Origin: Pomacea canaliculata
Taxonomy: Eukaryota > Mollusca > Gastropoda > Architaenioglossa > Ampullariidae
DNA: 64,000 bases
Assembly: GCF_003073045.1 (NCBI RefSeq)
Contig: NC_037593.1
Location: 23,307,868 to 23,371,867 of the forward strand
Direction: 5' to 3'
Below are positions 35,831 to 49,400 of the stretch, one piece after another. The stretch's first letter is position 1; each line of letters opens with the position of its first letter. Made by a program: the position numbers and the translations under genes. Under the pieces are notes generated by a model. It had not been told where the DNA came from, searched no databases, and worked only from the letters and a program-made list of their open reading frames with translations.

Positions 35831-38800
35831 ACTGCCAAAATATGGCATTCAGGGTGCACCACCCTCTCCACACACTCGTCCCTTGTTATTAACTGATGTC
35901 ACAAATCTCCTGAAGTTGCCAGACGTAAACTCTGGACTGGCGAAACGAGTATTAAGTTCATCTGAGGGATTCCACGTTTGATGAACTGAGGGATCCTACA
36001 AGTCTTTTAAAAAAAAAAATCCCGTGTAAACACTTTCTAGTGATCAGCACTTTCCAGGATTTTCGCCAAAACCGTGTGAAAGTACATTACATTCCTACTG
36101 ACATGCACGAAATACTGTACCGGGTAGTTATTGTAATCTCATTCTACCTCAAACACACTTAAACACACTTTCTCTCTCACTCTGTTTCCTATGTTAACAC
36201 ACATACATCACAGACATTTCACACACATAATCCATATTACCATGCACACTACTCACATCATTCAGTGATAAACAAGTAAACCTTTCTACACATTTATACA
36301 CACACACTACACACATCAACACATACAGTTATACACACGCCATCTACATATTAACACACACGTACGTACACAGATTTATACACGCATAATATTATGTTCT
36401 CTGTCGGTTTGGGTATGAATATGTGTGTGCGCGCGTTTGTGTCGTCTCCTCTGTGTATGTCTGTGTGTGTCCGCCCGTCTGAGTACCCGTGTGTAGTACT
36501 CGTGTGGTACTTACACTTAACCTATATAGTCACGAGGCCCTCTGTTGGCAGCCAAACATGGAGAAGTATAAACGGGTGGTTTCACTGGACGGAGTACCCG
36601 GGCTTTAGCTTGTTCACCTGGCCTGCACCTGCTTGAGGCGGCTCTTTGAGACTCCAACGGCTGCCTGACGACAGGTGAGAGAAGGTGGACAGAGCGGCTT
36701 CAGGGCCCGGCAGCGCGGTGCTGCAGCAGGAGAGACCATCGCCGGGTGCCGGCCACAGGGGAGACTACACGAGCCGCGGTGATTACCGCCCTTCACGTCG
36801 AGAGCCGGGTAAGCTACTCGATCTTTACAACCAGAGGTTAGCCGTGCGTATGTGTTGGCGGGTGTGCGTGTGAGAGAGAGTGTGTGTGTGAGCGAGTGTG
36901 TGAGAGAGCGCTTTGAGAGAAAGAGATTGAGAGAAAGTGTTTGGGCTTATATGTGCAAATTACGACAGACAAACCGACAGACACACAAGTATACAAAAGA
37001 TGAATGCAAGGAAACCAATACAAACATAACACAGGTGGACCAGGAATAGCCAGGTTGATAGAAAGGTAGAAATATAGAGTTGAAGCCAGCCAGCCAGACA
37101 GACATACACATCAATGTAATGATCCTTACTCTGTATTTTGTCTCTCCAACTGTCGCCAGAGGGCAGCGCTGTCTAAAATGTCGATACCTGCACGTGACAG
37201 GTGGCTGTGATCAGAGATCGATACCCGCACGTGACAGAGGTCGTCACGTATCGACGCCTGCGGACCACCTACAGTCGCTGGATGAGTTACCTCCCATTAC
37301 GCAGGTATTCACGAGCCTCACTCTGGGTTGTGTTTTTCTTAATGACGAGATTAAGTCACGTGTCAACGACAACAAAATATCAGACTGTTGTAGGTAAATA
37401 ACCAGATGAATAACCAAATAAATAATATTTCAAAAACAGCTGACTACTGAAGCTTCGAGATCAGTGTTCAGCCGAGAGTTATCCCGTGTATCAGGAGCTG
37501 GAATGTTGACTGATAGTTTCCACACACAATTTACAAGCTACCTGTTACTCACCTGGCAAACAGTCAAAGAGGGTCAAAGGCCATTCAATTGCTCGTAGGC
37601 CGTAGACTGATGACTTTTCTGAGCTTCTTCTGGGTTTTACTTACTAAAAAAATCAGTTCTTCGATTGTGTATTGTCAATATGGAATACATACAAGCAGGA
37701 ACGGTCTGTTTGCGCTGTTGTTATTGTTGTTGAGACTCCTGTTAATAGTAAACACAGGAAGCGCGTGAGGACACCGCACGCTTCACTGACCGCCGACACC
37801 TGAAACATTGGGTGTCGGATCTCGCTCCCGACTACTGTGGTTCCTAACTGGTTCCTAAGGCCTTGAAAAAGATTGTGAGAGAACTCAGACGAGCATAGTA
37901 CAGGACCTTGACATCAATTAACTGTCCTGAACCTTTGTTAGGGGCCGCTATAGCCGTCTTTAAACACCTGTGTGACCTTAGTCACTGGGGTCTTTCTGAC
38001 TTCATTGACTAGGGTCTGTGTGACTTGATTGACTGGGGTCTGGGTGTGGCCTTAGTCACCGGGGTCTGTGTCGTTCTATTGAAATGTCTATGTGACATTT
38101 TTTAAACTATTTAATTTTTCAGTGTGACTTTAGTTACTGACGTCTGTGTGTCATCTTTAGTGTCCGTTATCTAAGTTATTTAAGTCCACGTGTGACCTTT
38201 TTTTTAAATTGAAAGGCAGTTGCGTAAACGCACTCGTTTGAAGAAGTAGTTTAGAGGCTTGTCACAGAGTTGTTTATAGAGTTTCTGCTCTGTGTAATCT
38301 ATCTGGGTCACGATTTGGACAGACAGGTTTATATGGGGTTCGAACATAACCCCAAACCATACATAGGTACATACCTGTATAAAGTACGTGGAGATGGGGG
38401 TGGTATTTATATATGAGTGTGGGTGTGGCTGTGGGTATGTGGGTGTGACGATCTCACCCATGCTTCACCAGGTGACAACGGCCAAGTGGAGGGACCTGTG
38501 GCCGCAGTCGGCGATGAAGGCTTTGTGAGGTTTTCGTGCTCGACAAGGTCCTCGTGGACATGGCGGCACGCCCTCAGCCCTGTGATGTCTACCTCTGAAG
38601 TGTCAGTAGTTAACACACAGTCTGATCATGAACATTCCCAGAAACCATTTGGCAGCTGGATTGTCCATTGCAGCTGTAAATCTTCCTCCCGACTTAGAGA
38701 AGTGAATGCAGCAGTCAAGAGGTTATCAGCCTGGTGCCTTTGAAGGGAACCCGAGTTGATCACCGGCTTCTCTGGTCCTAGTGATATTACTTTTTTCTTA

Positions 38801-39352
38801 CAGTGAGATAAAGCTTGCCCTTTGCCCTCCTGTCTCTCACATTTTTCATTGGTGGCTGAACTAAGGCGCACCACACATACATGGAATGCAACCACAATGT
38901 TCGAGACACATTTTCAATAAGTCTATCGGTCCGAGTGTCTGTGTGTAGGAGCGTGTGTCTGTATGTACACTTATGACTAAATGCATGTCTACCTGCTCAT
39001 TGAGATTTAGTTTTTCTTTGCAGACCACGATGAGACGACGACGTCTGTGGCGACGACAGCGACAAATACATTTTTCGTCACATTTCTCACTTTGCCACAT
39101 CCAGTAACAACAGCAGCTTCTCGTCAACACGACTTCTGCTGTCTGCCTCCACACCTAGATGTTCATCTATTCATCGTCTATGTTCATGAGGAGGTGATGT
39201 TGATGTTGATGCTGATGTTGATGAGCACCAGTGTGAAGATAAACCTACGCCATGACCAGCGACACCAGTGACGATGACTAACCTTTCCTACCCATGCCTC
39301 GTTTGTGCACCGAAATAAACCTTTGCTAGTCGCTGGCCACGTGACCGTCTCA
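35831..39352. other. Putative intron/leader region with weak candidate exons
   Basis: No exon is certain. 36685-36808 (+) is open and ends in a good donor (GCCGG|GTAAGC), phase 1. 37150-37305 is open in two plus-strand frames and contains an imperfect 38-base duplication around TCGATACCTGCACGTGACAG. 38475-38610 is open in several frames. 37970-38140 is a degenerate array of GACTGGGGTCTG-like units. These could be exons of the gene at 39353, but I could not link them in frame. Confidence 0.3.
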
Positions 39353-40498
39353 ATGTCGTCAACGTTACACACTCGCAGAGTGGCCGCCCTTTCGCTGACC
39401 CCCGCCCTTCCGGTGCAGTCACGTGGTCAGCGACGAGTGGCTCGGTCACGCCTGACCCCACTGCACGCCGCCATGTCGACTCTCGGCGCTTTCCCCGCCA
39501 GACGTGGACCAGAACTCGCCAGGACCTTCCAGGACCAGCGGCGAAAGTCTCACCCAAGATCACGTGATCCTCCTATTTTGCCGCCTCTTGGAGTCTCGCC
39601 GTTACGTCACAAGCAGCCTAGTGCTGACGTCATCCCCGGGATACCGTCGCCGTCAGACGGTGCGTCACATCTACACGTCAGCGCTGCTGCAGCGGCGGCT
39701 CATAACGTGCAGGATAGTAATACGGAGTCTACGCATGCGCAACAGCTGCTTCCGGCGGCTCACGTGCACTTGCTGACGCCTTCTCACCACCAGAGGGACT
39801 CGCGCTCCAACGTGTCAGCCTCCGACGCAGTGGAGCTCGCTCGCTGTTCACCTCTCCAACGTTCGAATCATGTCAGAAGCAAACTGGAGAGCAGAGCCCT
39901 GAAGTCGGTGAATGATGTCATCGTGGATCTGGCAACCGGAAGTGACAGACCGACGTACAGGCAGTTCATGACCCCGACCCCCCAAATAGTGACTCGGAGC
40001 AGGCAAGGGCGTGCAAGGCTGCCCAAGATGTTGCCTCACGACGAGTCGTTCTCCATCCGCCGGAAGATCGAGCAATACCGGAAGTGGCACGAGGAGCAGT
40101 ACGCAGACAAACTCAAAAAGTTAAAAGTGGAAATGGAGGAGCAGAAGGCAGCGGAACTGACACTCAAGGGTGCGCCTGCGCAGTTTAGGGAGATCGACTA
40201 TGCTCAGATCCTAGAGGAGAACATTCGGAACATCCTCAAGTCGCCGTCTGATCGCACCACTCACACCGACCTCACAGTCCCAGCAGGCGACGGGGCACCA
40301 CAAGGTAACAGGTCACGTGAGTCCCCTGACAAATCTTGTGCCACATGGCGCACGTGGCGTGACGTCAACGACTCCTACGCCTACAGTGACGTTCAGAAGT
40401 ATATCGAGGAGAATGAACTCCTACCCGCCGAGCGGGTCAAGTGGATCCGGTCGTGGATCCAGGACGTCGCCAAGGCGTGTCTGGAGGTGGAGAGTTAA
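39353..40498 (+). CDS. Unrecognised basic protein, large coding exon
   Basis: An uninterrupted 381-codon frame from the first ATG (39353); the frame is open a further 75 bases upstream, so it may be the last exon of a spliced gene. The first 200 residues are disordered, rich in Ser, Pro, Arg and His. Residues about 233-270 form a charged helix, possibly coiled coil (RKIEQYRKWHEEQYADKLKK). The last 36 residues form a second helical block with YIEENELLPAERVKWIRSWI. The preceding RQFMTPTPQIVTRSRQG segment also looks structured. I do not recognise the family and assign no function; the C-terminal blocks look conserved in character, which argues for a real gene. No signal peptide or membrane segment is seen. 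The frame is clean, with no offset, unlike several neighbours. Confidence 0.7.
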   Translation: MSSTLHTRRVAALSLTPALPVQSRGQRRVARSRLTPLHAAMSTLGAFPARRGPELARTFQDQRRKSHPRSRDPPILPPLGVSPLRHKQPSADVIPGIPSPSDGASHLHVSAAAAAAHNVQDSNTESTHAQQLLPAAHVHLLTPSHHQRDSRSNVSASDAVELARCSPLQRSNHVRSKLESRALKSVNDVIVDLATGSDRPTYRQFMTPTPQIVTRSRQGRARLPKMLPHDESFSIRRKIEQYRKWHEEQYADKLKKLKVEMEEQKAAELTLKGAPAQFREIDYAQILEENIRNILKSPSDRTTHTDLTVPAGDGAPQGNRSRESPDKSCATWRTWRDVNDSYAYSDVQKYIEENELLPAERVKWIRSWIQDVAKACLEVES

Positions 40499-40739
40499 CA
40501 GGTGTCGAACCTCTCATCTGTCTCAGCTTCAGCATGAACGATCACACACACTTCACACACTTCACACACACTTCACACACACTTCACACACGCACACATA
40601 GAGCAAACAAGCTGGGTATGCAATGACAACACTGTACCAGCGGTTGATGAATGAACTTGCTTGGTTGGATTACTAATCCAGAAATGTTATAATACAAACA
40701 TTCAGATAACTTGTGCGGGAATGTTGTGGTCAGTGAAAT

Positions 40740-40745
40740 AATAAA
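40740..40745 (+). terminator. Polyadenylation signal for the 39353 gene
   Basis: AATAAA 242 bases after the stop at 40498. A CACTTCACA tandem run lies between (about 40541-40590). Confidence 0.5.
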
Positions 40746-41121
40746 CAACCGACATAAACAACGGGAATCTAGAGAAGCTGCTCAGTGTCAGAGGTCACAC
40801 CGACACACACAGTCCGTGTCCACAGGCTGTCATCCCCACAAAATGTAATGCATGTACAGACATTGATGGCAGGACAAAAGCGGATGTTAAAAGCTTGTTC
40901 ACATTTCATGATAACTTGTCTGATATTAAATTGACCTTTGCACTGTACAGCTGTGTTGTGTAGTGGGAGAGGGTAGGACAATAAATAATCCGATGTAGTT
41001 GTTGACAGGCGGCACCCAGCTCTAGCATGACGACATAAGCCACAGACGAGACCACGGGACAACACTATTTTCAAATTGTTTCTCGAAGGCTGTAAATTTC
41101 TGGCCTAAGCACTGAAACAGT

Positions 41122-41127
41122 TTTATT
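41122..41127 (-). terminator. Polyadenylation signal of the armadillo-repeat gene
   Basis: AATAAA on the minus strand, 53 bases beyond the stop codon at 41180. Confidence 0.6.
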
Positions 41128-41179
41128 GCAGTGTCTGAGATATACAGTTTCTGTCGCCACTCATTCGTGACTCGAGGCG

Positions 41180-43410
41180 TCATTTGTCGAGTGTCTCCCA
41201 GAAGGCGCTGCCAACGGGTGTTGGTGATGGAAGCAGCTTCATGGCCAGGGACCGCGAGTCGCCGGCTGTCACAAAAATAAGATTTTTATTTAATCGAGCA
41301 AAAGAAACAGCTACGAATCAAATTTGTTGGTTGTTTTTATGGTGGTGTTACTGCAGCTGCTACAAGTGAGGAGGAAAAGGCAGCGGGCTGTAGCGAAAGG
41401 GTGATGAAGTCGAGGTCGAAGGTCAGCCGAGCTAAACACCAAAAGACTCCCCTCTACCCTCCCCACACACACCACCCGTCACACAAAGGGTGCATGGTCA
41501 CCTTGCTCACCCCCAAATCGCCTGAAGACCTTGGCGGCAGCTGTCAGCACCTTGTCGTTGTCGTAATGGCGGCGAACAGAGTTGATCACATACATCAGCA
41601 GCTCCAGCAGCTCTGTGGACTCTGTGGCAGACGACGAGGTAGAGGAATGTATCTCTGTACTTCATAGGATCTTTTGACATGCTTTCACACCAATACACAC
41701 ACGTGTCCATGCACGCACGACAGCACGTGGGAGCGTTCGTTCTTGGGTATGCGTGTGTCTGGGTCGTGGGAGGCAACTGTCTGTGTGTGCGCATGTGCAG
41801 AGTGATGGTCCGTAACTCAAATGTGACGACCGTTACATGAGACTGGTGAAGGGAAACATGAAGTTTGTCGAGAATGGTTTTCTGTGACACACAATAACAC
41901 ACAGTGACACAATAACAACACAATGAGCGGACAACACCCACCTGACACTCGGCATCTTTTCAACGCCCTGCACGCGCTGACCTGAATGTCCTCGTGTTCT
42001 AGAAAGCTCGACATGGACTTGAATATCGCCTGTACCACTGACTGCCCGTCCTGGGAGCCGTCTGTCATGTCTGTGAACAGTAAAACATGTAAACATGTAA
42101 ACAGTACAAAACAAAGTTCTTCTTGCTCGCCGACAACCAGGCAGCAAATAAAATCCCTTCCGTCTTCTCCAGAGACACGTGGAGGGCTGATGGTGCTGTG
42201 TGTGCAACATCATTGGCCAACGCTAGAGTTCAACGTGCCATTGCCTGCAACTCCCATCAGGTCTGTAAGTGGTTCACCATGTCTAGGGACAGTTCTCCGT
42301 TTCTATCCTTGCTAGAAGGACGGAGAGTTTTCCAGTGACTACTCAAGTCTTCACTCACCACAACACTCTCATATAAAATAACATTTTCACCGTGGTCTGT
42401 GCTTACCAAGGGGAAGTAAGTCTGCAAGGGAGATAAGCGCCACTGAGTGAAGTCTGTCATCCGTTGGAAAGCGAATCATGGCAGCGATGACGTCATCGAT
42501 CCCCCCGCACAAGACAACCACGTGACGCAGGTCCCCTGCACAGCGCACGACACCTATGAACACCTACAAGTGTGAACACTTACACAGACTGCAGAGATAG
42601 AGAGAAAAAACAAAAAGTCACAAAGACTCATCAGTAGCACAAATATTAAATAAACATAAAATAAACATGGAAAGCGTGTTACACTCGACACTCTAGTCTC
42701 GATACCCGCCGCCTGTTCACTAACCCAGGTGTTCAGCGATGCAGGAAAGGGTGCGCACCCGACCAGCTGCAGCTCCGGCTCCTCGGGAAACGTCCTCAGC
42801 GTCTGCAGCACCCGAGTCACCGCCAGCTCCCCCACCAGACTCGCAGCCTCTTCAGACGACCCTCGGCCTCTAGACAAAGTCAAAGGTCAATAGTACATTG
42901 GCGTGAGCAGTGTTCACTGACTGTTCTCGCATCCAGTACAAACTGTCCGTGCTGTGTTCTCTGCAGGCTCCTTAATTATTTCTATGAACTTCTCTTCCTT
43001 TACATTAGAGCCAGACTACTCCGCTCTTCGTCTGACCACTGTGTCCTCGCTATTCCTGTCACCAACAAACGGTCACAGGATGTTTAGTTGCTGGGTAGTG
43101 AAAGGATGGACCTCTCTCTCCTTCCATATCCACCACCTAACCGCCATTGAATGTAGTTAATGTTTCACTCAATACACACCTCGTGCTTGAACAACAGTGA
43201 ACACAATGCTAGTCTATCATCAGCCCACCCGTCCTCAGTTCTAGTTACCCGATTCCTCTTTGCGATTACTAGATTAGTCATCTTTTATTGGTCATCAGTT
43301 GTGTTGTTCATCCTTCCATCCTTCGTTTGTTGTCTCTGTCTTGTTCTTGTCTCAAGCACGATGAGCATTCTCCTTACGACTGTGAGTATATGCTATACAA
43401 ATCATGCGTT

Positions 43411-43451
<41 letters not shown>

Positions 43452-46400
43452 CTGTGTCTTGTCTACGTTACAACAATTCCCGTTTCATAACTTGTTTGTT
43501 TTTTGTTTTCTTTTTGTTTTTTTGAATGTTGATCACTTTGAGATGTCGCTTGATGTGTAAAGGAGAATAATAAAGAGATGACACCAGGATACTGAGAGAA
43601 AGACCCTGACTGTGAACATCAGGAGTGGGAGGCCAGAGACTGGACCTGAACACAGGAGTTCGGGAGGTTCACTGTGAGCGACAGGTGTAGCTGGGGCCAC
43701 CCGAGTAGTTAAACACCCCTGTCAAGACAGAGATAGTTTACAAATGTTCTGTGCTCACCCACCGAAAGCAATCGTAGCGATGATGCGACATGCGCTGAGG
43801 TGAATTTCTGGCTCGTACCGGAAGTGGTTCATTGTCGACAGAATGACGTCAAGCCACCCGCTTGTCACCAAGGTACCTGCACAAAAAAAGCTCTTTATAG
43901 TCGTTTAGTCCAATAACTTTCTCATGGAGTGGCCCTATATTATTATTTAAAGGACTGCTGGCTTACAAATCATTAAGTGAGCGATTCTTGAGCTGCTTGA
44001 GTGAACTATGCACACAGGTACACGCGCACTGACAGATTAGTTGTTACTGCCAGCTGGATAGAATAACCGTTCAGACTCCATTTGAATGCATTATTTACTC
44101 AACAAGGATAAGTTCATATGTTGTTTTTCTCCGGATGACTGGGGATGCTTTGCAAGAGAGTGTTGTCATCAAAACATCACATCTAAGTTCCTGCTGCTTC
44201 AACTTTAGATATGGAGGCTGGAATGGAAGCAACATGGAGGCTGGAAGCGCTCTAACTAGGTAGACCTATGGTTGTAAAGATTTCGGGCTTGACGGTTTGT
44301 ATGTATGAAAGGTGCGGTTTGCTCATATTTTGAGAATTCTCATCTTACCATGAACTTAGTTCATATGTTCAACAGTTAGGGAAGCTAAGGAAAAAAATTC
44401 TTATATTGTCTTGGAGTATATTTGTCACAACTGCCAGTCCATTGTGAGGCTCAGGACACAGTGTGTGACACACAGGCGCACTGACCTGACTTCAGGAGGT
44501 TGCGGAGACCTTGACACAAGCTGAGAGCAATGTCAGGGTTGTCGGGGGAGCAGGACTGCAGGAGGACTAAGGTCCGCTCTGTCTTTCCCCGCTGGTCCTC
44601 GGTCAGGTCTGAGAGACAGCAGGAATGAGATACGTTTACAGCAAACACGAGAAACCACTTTCACATCCTCCTTGTCATTAAATCCTCTTATCTGCATGAT
44701 GTAACCTGTCATAGTGTGATAGCGGGTAGACAAACAAACCACACCCAGTCAGTAAAGTGGGATTCCATCGAGTCCTCCATATCTCAATAAGCACTCCACG
44801 GTCATATACACATGTACTGTTGTGGATATTACGGTAGTAAACTGCCTGCATGAGGTCTGTAGTTGACCTCTGAACCTATGAACTTTGCCTAGAGGCTAAC
44901 CTGGCAGCGATGTGAAGCCACACAAGATACGAGAGGCAAAGACCCGGATGTCGTCGGATGGCTGGCCGCACGTGCCGATGTCTACGATGGTGTCAAAGCC
45001 ACGCTCGTCAATCAGCTGCCGACACACTTCCTCTGTGAACATGTGAACATGTGAATATGTCACACTGTGTTTCCCCAACATACAAACAAGACAGTCCAAA
45101 GCAATAACAAATATAATACTTTCCCGAAAGAAACTTAATTTTACCAACAAGAAAAAAAACCCATTGACATTGTCCGTCAAAATTAATAAATTTTGGAGAA
45201 ATATAAAGGAGAGAGAGAGGGACAGACAGACAGACACACAAAGACGATAATCTCCCTTGTTCTTGTTATCACGTGATCTTTCTTGGAGTCACAATGTACA
45301 GCAGTAAGTAGTTTGGGTTTTTTAAAAACTTAAGAGTGGAGAGATTACAGAGGTCTATAAGGGAAGAGGCAACAAATCCCGGCATTTAAACTCGAGTGGC
45401 GCTGAGTGCAGCGTGTGAAGGATCCTAGTAACCTCCCTTGAGAACGTGTGTAAATACTCTTTTACAGCCGCTTGTCGCACCCACAAATAACAGCTTCCAA
45501 GAATATTGGGTAGCAATTAGTCCTAGCACACACCCACACATACCCTAGAGAGAGTCACACACAACTACAGAGAGAGACACACAGACACACTACAGAGACA
45601 CACACTAGAGGGAGACACACACACAGAGACTATTTTTGATGACTGTCATTTAGAAGTTATTTTTAACTGTAATTATATTTTCCACCATGACTATATTTTT
45701 CTTCTGTTTGCTCCCTACGATTACCAAGTCCAGGGATAAATTGCTGTCACGTGAGCCATGTGATTAGCCGCTGTACCCAGTCACAAACAGCGTCACGTGA
45801 CACTCACCCAGGTCCACAAGGTTGCCTATTGTCTTGAGCACGGCCACGGTGATGTCCGGGTGGCCTGGGAAGTTGCGCAGGGTTGACAGCAGGGTGGGCA
45901 CCGCCCCGTTGGTCTTGGCTCGCATCTTGTTGTCTGTAACTGTCAACATTTACAGTAAACATTTAGTTTGTGTCTATCAGGAGGACATAACTCTGCGAGA
46001 CTTGCTTGAGGAACAGAAGTCAGGACAAATGACAGTTTGTGACGTCAGGAGTTTTCTAAAATAAATACAACTTCTTTGTTTCTGAATACGAGCACGCGCC
46101 TGTACATTCTATGTCAAGGTTAGTGTTTTACAGTATACAGTCTTGTGTACAGTAATGATTTTACTCACAATTATACTTATGATTTCTGTTGTTTCTATGG
46201 TTACACAAAGTTACAGAAATACTTTCAATCAAGATAAGCGAGAGGCAGGATGGTTGATAGAAATGTGTGAGACACCAAAAAGATGAGGAGAGCCCTTGAC
46301 ATGCTGCAGGGTGTGACACTCACTGTCAGCTGTCAGGTTCATCAGTGCCATGCAGCTGCACAGTAGGATGTCCACACAGCTGTCCATGTTGAGGATGGCG

Positions 46401-49400
46401 GCGATGACAGCCTGCGATGCGCCTTGTTGTTCTGTTGACTTGCGGAGATGTTCTGCAACAACACCGGGCTTAATGTCAGCACATCCACCTCCAGCGACTG
46501 TACACTGTGACTAGAGGACCGACATCCACGGACAGGAACTGCGGTGACACTAGTGTCATCAGCATGGACATGTCAAGCATCTGACATATTGTCCACTAAA
46601 TGGACTACAAACAATTCTCGTGGCTGACAAACATTTATGTTTATTCCACTTGTCAGACTCAGCTGCTGGCACGGCGTAAAACTCAACCAACCAGCGTGTT
46701 TCACGTGTGTGTGTGTGACTTGCTGTTTGTGTTTTTCTGGCTGTGATTGGGTAGGTGATGTTTAGATTCTTTTGAAACACGTGTTTTACCTGTTACCGCC
46801 ATGTTTCCGATGATGCGGCAGCCGTTGTCCTGAATGCAACGATTTTCAGGAAGTGACGTCATGACAGAGATTATACTCCTCAGGCCCCCGTCAGAAAGAA
46901 GAGACCTATAGACTTCTGCTGGGACAAAATAATCATCATCATCATCAATCATCATCAATCATCATCATCGTCGTCGTCGTCATCATCATCATCATCCATT
47001 AATATCATCATCTGGTGTTAAAGAAGACGAACTAAGTAGCTAATTAGAAGTAGCTAATTGTGTTTGGTGTGTGTGTTGTGAGTGTGTGACAGAGAGAGAG
47101 AAATAATATTTATCACTGCTTATGGCGTTGTCCGTGCGTTTTTAATCCATGATTTGTTCTGCACGTTTGAGACTGAAAACTATATTTTAAAAAAAAAATT
47201 TTACAAAAAGGGAGGAGGCTAAGAGTCCGGGTCCAGTCGTAGTAGTGGTAGTCTGGTAGAGGAACTAAGGACAGGGTGAAGGGCTAAGCACAGAGATCCA
47301 GGAGGAGTTGACTCACCCTCTGTGTTGGCGATCTGACCAAAGGCTACCATCACCTTCTCCAGAAGCTCCACGCTCTCCGGAAATGTTCGGCAAACACTGG
47401 TCAGCACAGCGACCACCCTGTGGGTCGACACACAGGGCAGGGTGGAGTCTGTAGACACACAGGGTACAGTGGGGTCAGTGGACATACAGGTGTCTGTGCA
47501 CCATACCCCTCGAGGCAGGATGCAACTGAAAAATTGAGAAGGGAGGGTCTGGTGCCTAAGAAAGTTTCTAGAACTATCTAGTCTTTAACTGTAGTCTTTA
47601 CAACTCAAAAAACAACGTTTTCCAGTTTTCCTAAATGTTCACGGTGTGTTATTATTAATATACATTATGTATCAAGCCGACTCTTTTTTATTTTCTTTCT
47701 CCTTGTTCTCACTATTTTCTTCTGTAGTACTGTTGGCGAGAGGGTTCAGAGGTGACCTACCCAGGGTGCTGATGTTGCACAGGACGGTGACGCCGTAGTC
47801 CTGTAACTGCTCTTCACGTGGAAACGTCTCTAACGTCCTCAGCAGCACGTGCAGGCCGCCCAAGGACACGAACTCCTCGCAGGTCTTCTCTACAAACAAA
47901 AACTTAATACACGTACTTCCCGACAGTCTCTGGCATAGATCATTATTTCAAGCACCATCAGTCAGTTACGCTCGTTGTGTCAGTCGAGAGATGAAACATA
48001 TCAGTAATGTGTTATTTCCGTAACCTTTAACCTCCACCCAAAATGCATAAATTTTAGCGTTTTAGCTCTGTGATTTTTTAAAATTTTTAAATAAAGATCT
48101 GTCGTGCATGTAGTTTGCAGCAGACAGATGACAAGGAGGTTATTTCTATCACCGTCCTCCAAATAATCTTGTTCTCCTTCCTCCCTTCTTTCTCCCGTCC
48201 CCACCACACCTACTCCTCCTACACGACGGACTCACGAGAGAAGCCAGAATGTGGAAACACCAAACTGCCGGCAAGATGGATGTCATGGCAACACTTACCT
48301 GTGCTTGTGAGGCAGGCCAGGGCCCAGCATCCACAGTCCTTCACACTCATGTTGCTCTTGTCTGATGTCATCGCCGTGAGCACCGTCTCCGTCGCTCCAG
48401 CTTGTGCCACGTCTACACACGTGTCGTCTGCAACATGGGGACAACACCTTGTGTAGTGCACCCTCCTCCCTAGAGCAGAGTGAGTCAGTCAGTGAGTGAG
48501 TGAGGAAAATGATAGTAAAGGAGATGACAACACCTTGAGCAACAACAGCGACCACACATTTTGAGTGAAGGGCTGATTCGTTTGTCCACCTCACCATCTC
48601 GTTGCTTTGTCATCGTCATCGCCACAGTCTCATCTTCATGCCACATTTACTCGCCAGTAGCATTAATATAAACATCTCTGAGTCTTTGCCTTTAACATCG
48701 TCTCTTTATAAAGACACCTCCAAGCACAGTAAATAAATACTCATGTACCCATTGTACTCTGTCAATCAAAGAGTTAAGTCAAGGTTGAGAGGTCAGTTCC
48801 CACTCGTACCGTAGAAAGCAAAGCTGCCGAGGGCCCGGCAGCCGTTCTCCAAGATGTCGCAGTCGTCGTAGAATCGGTTCATCATGGAGATGATGGTGTG
48901 CACGCCGCCCACCAACATCAGCTGCTGCGCCGTCTCCACTGTAAGGAGTGAGCAGAGCTCAGCATCAGGTGATAAAAAAATTATAAAGGAAAGCGGCGAG
49001 AGAGGGAGGTAGGAAGGTGGCAGGACAATGGAGGACAAAAAAAAAACAAAGTTCAATAGAGAGAAAGAGAACTCCGTCAGCTACCGACTACCTACCGGAA
49101 ATGACGAGATTTGCCGAGGACGAAGCAGCACTGACTCACGATGACCCTGTCATGCGCATGTCTAGACATCACGCCAGAACCTCGCAGTGGCAGCCTTGAC
49201 TCACGAGCTCCCAGGTGATGTCCCCTGTCAACATGTTGCTTACTGTTACCCCGGTGGTCATTCTCTGATATTGCCCTCAGGCTGAGTACCTGACCTCAAG
49301 AGTCCAGTAGCTAAACCAGAATCTTAATCAACATTTTACTTGTCTTGTCCGTCTTTAGAATAAAAAGTTTGCGGAGAAAAAATATTATTATTAATTCATC

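Noticed and set aside
39016-39271. Plus-strand frame after a TTTCTTTGCAG acceptor
   Set aside because: Becomes a Met/Leu repeat from a GATGTT run and cannot be joined in frame to 39353.
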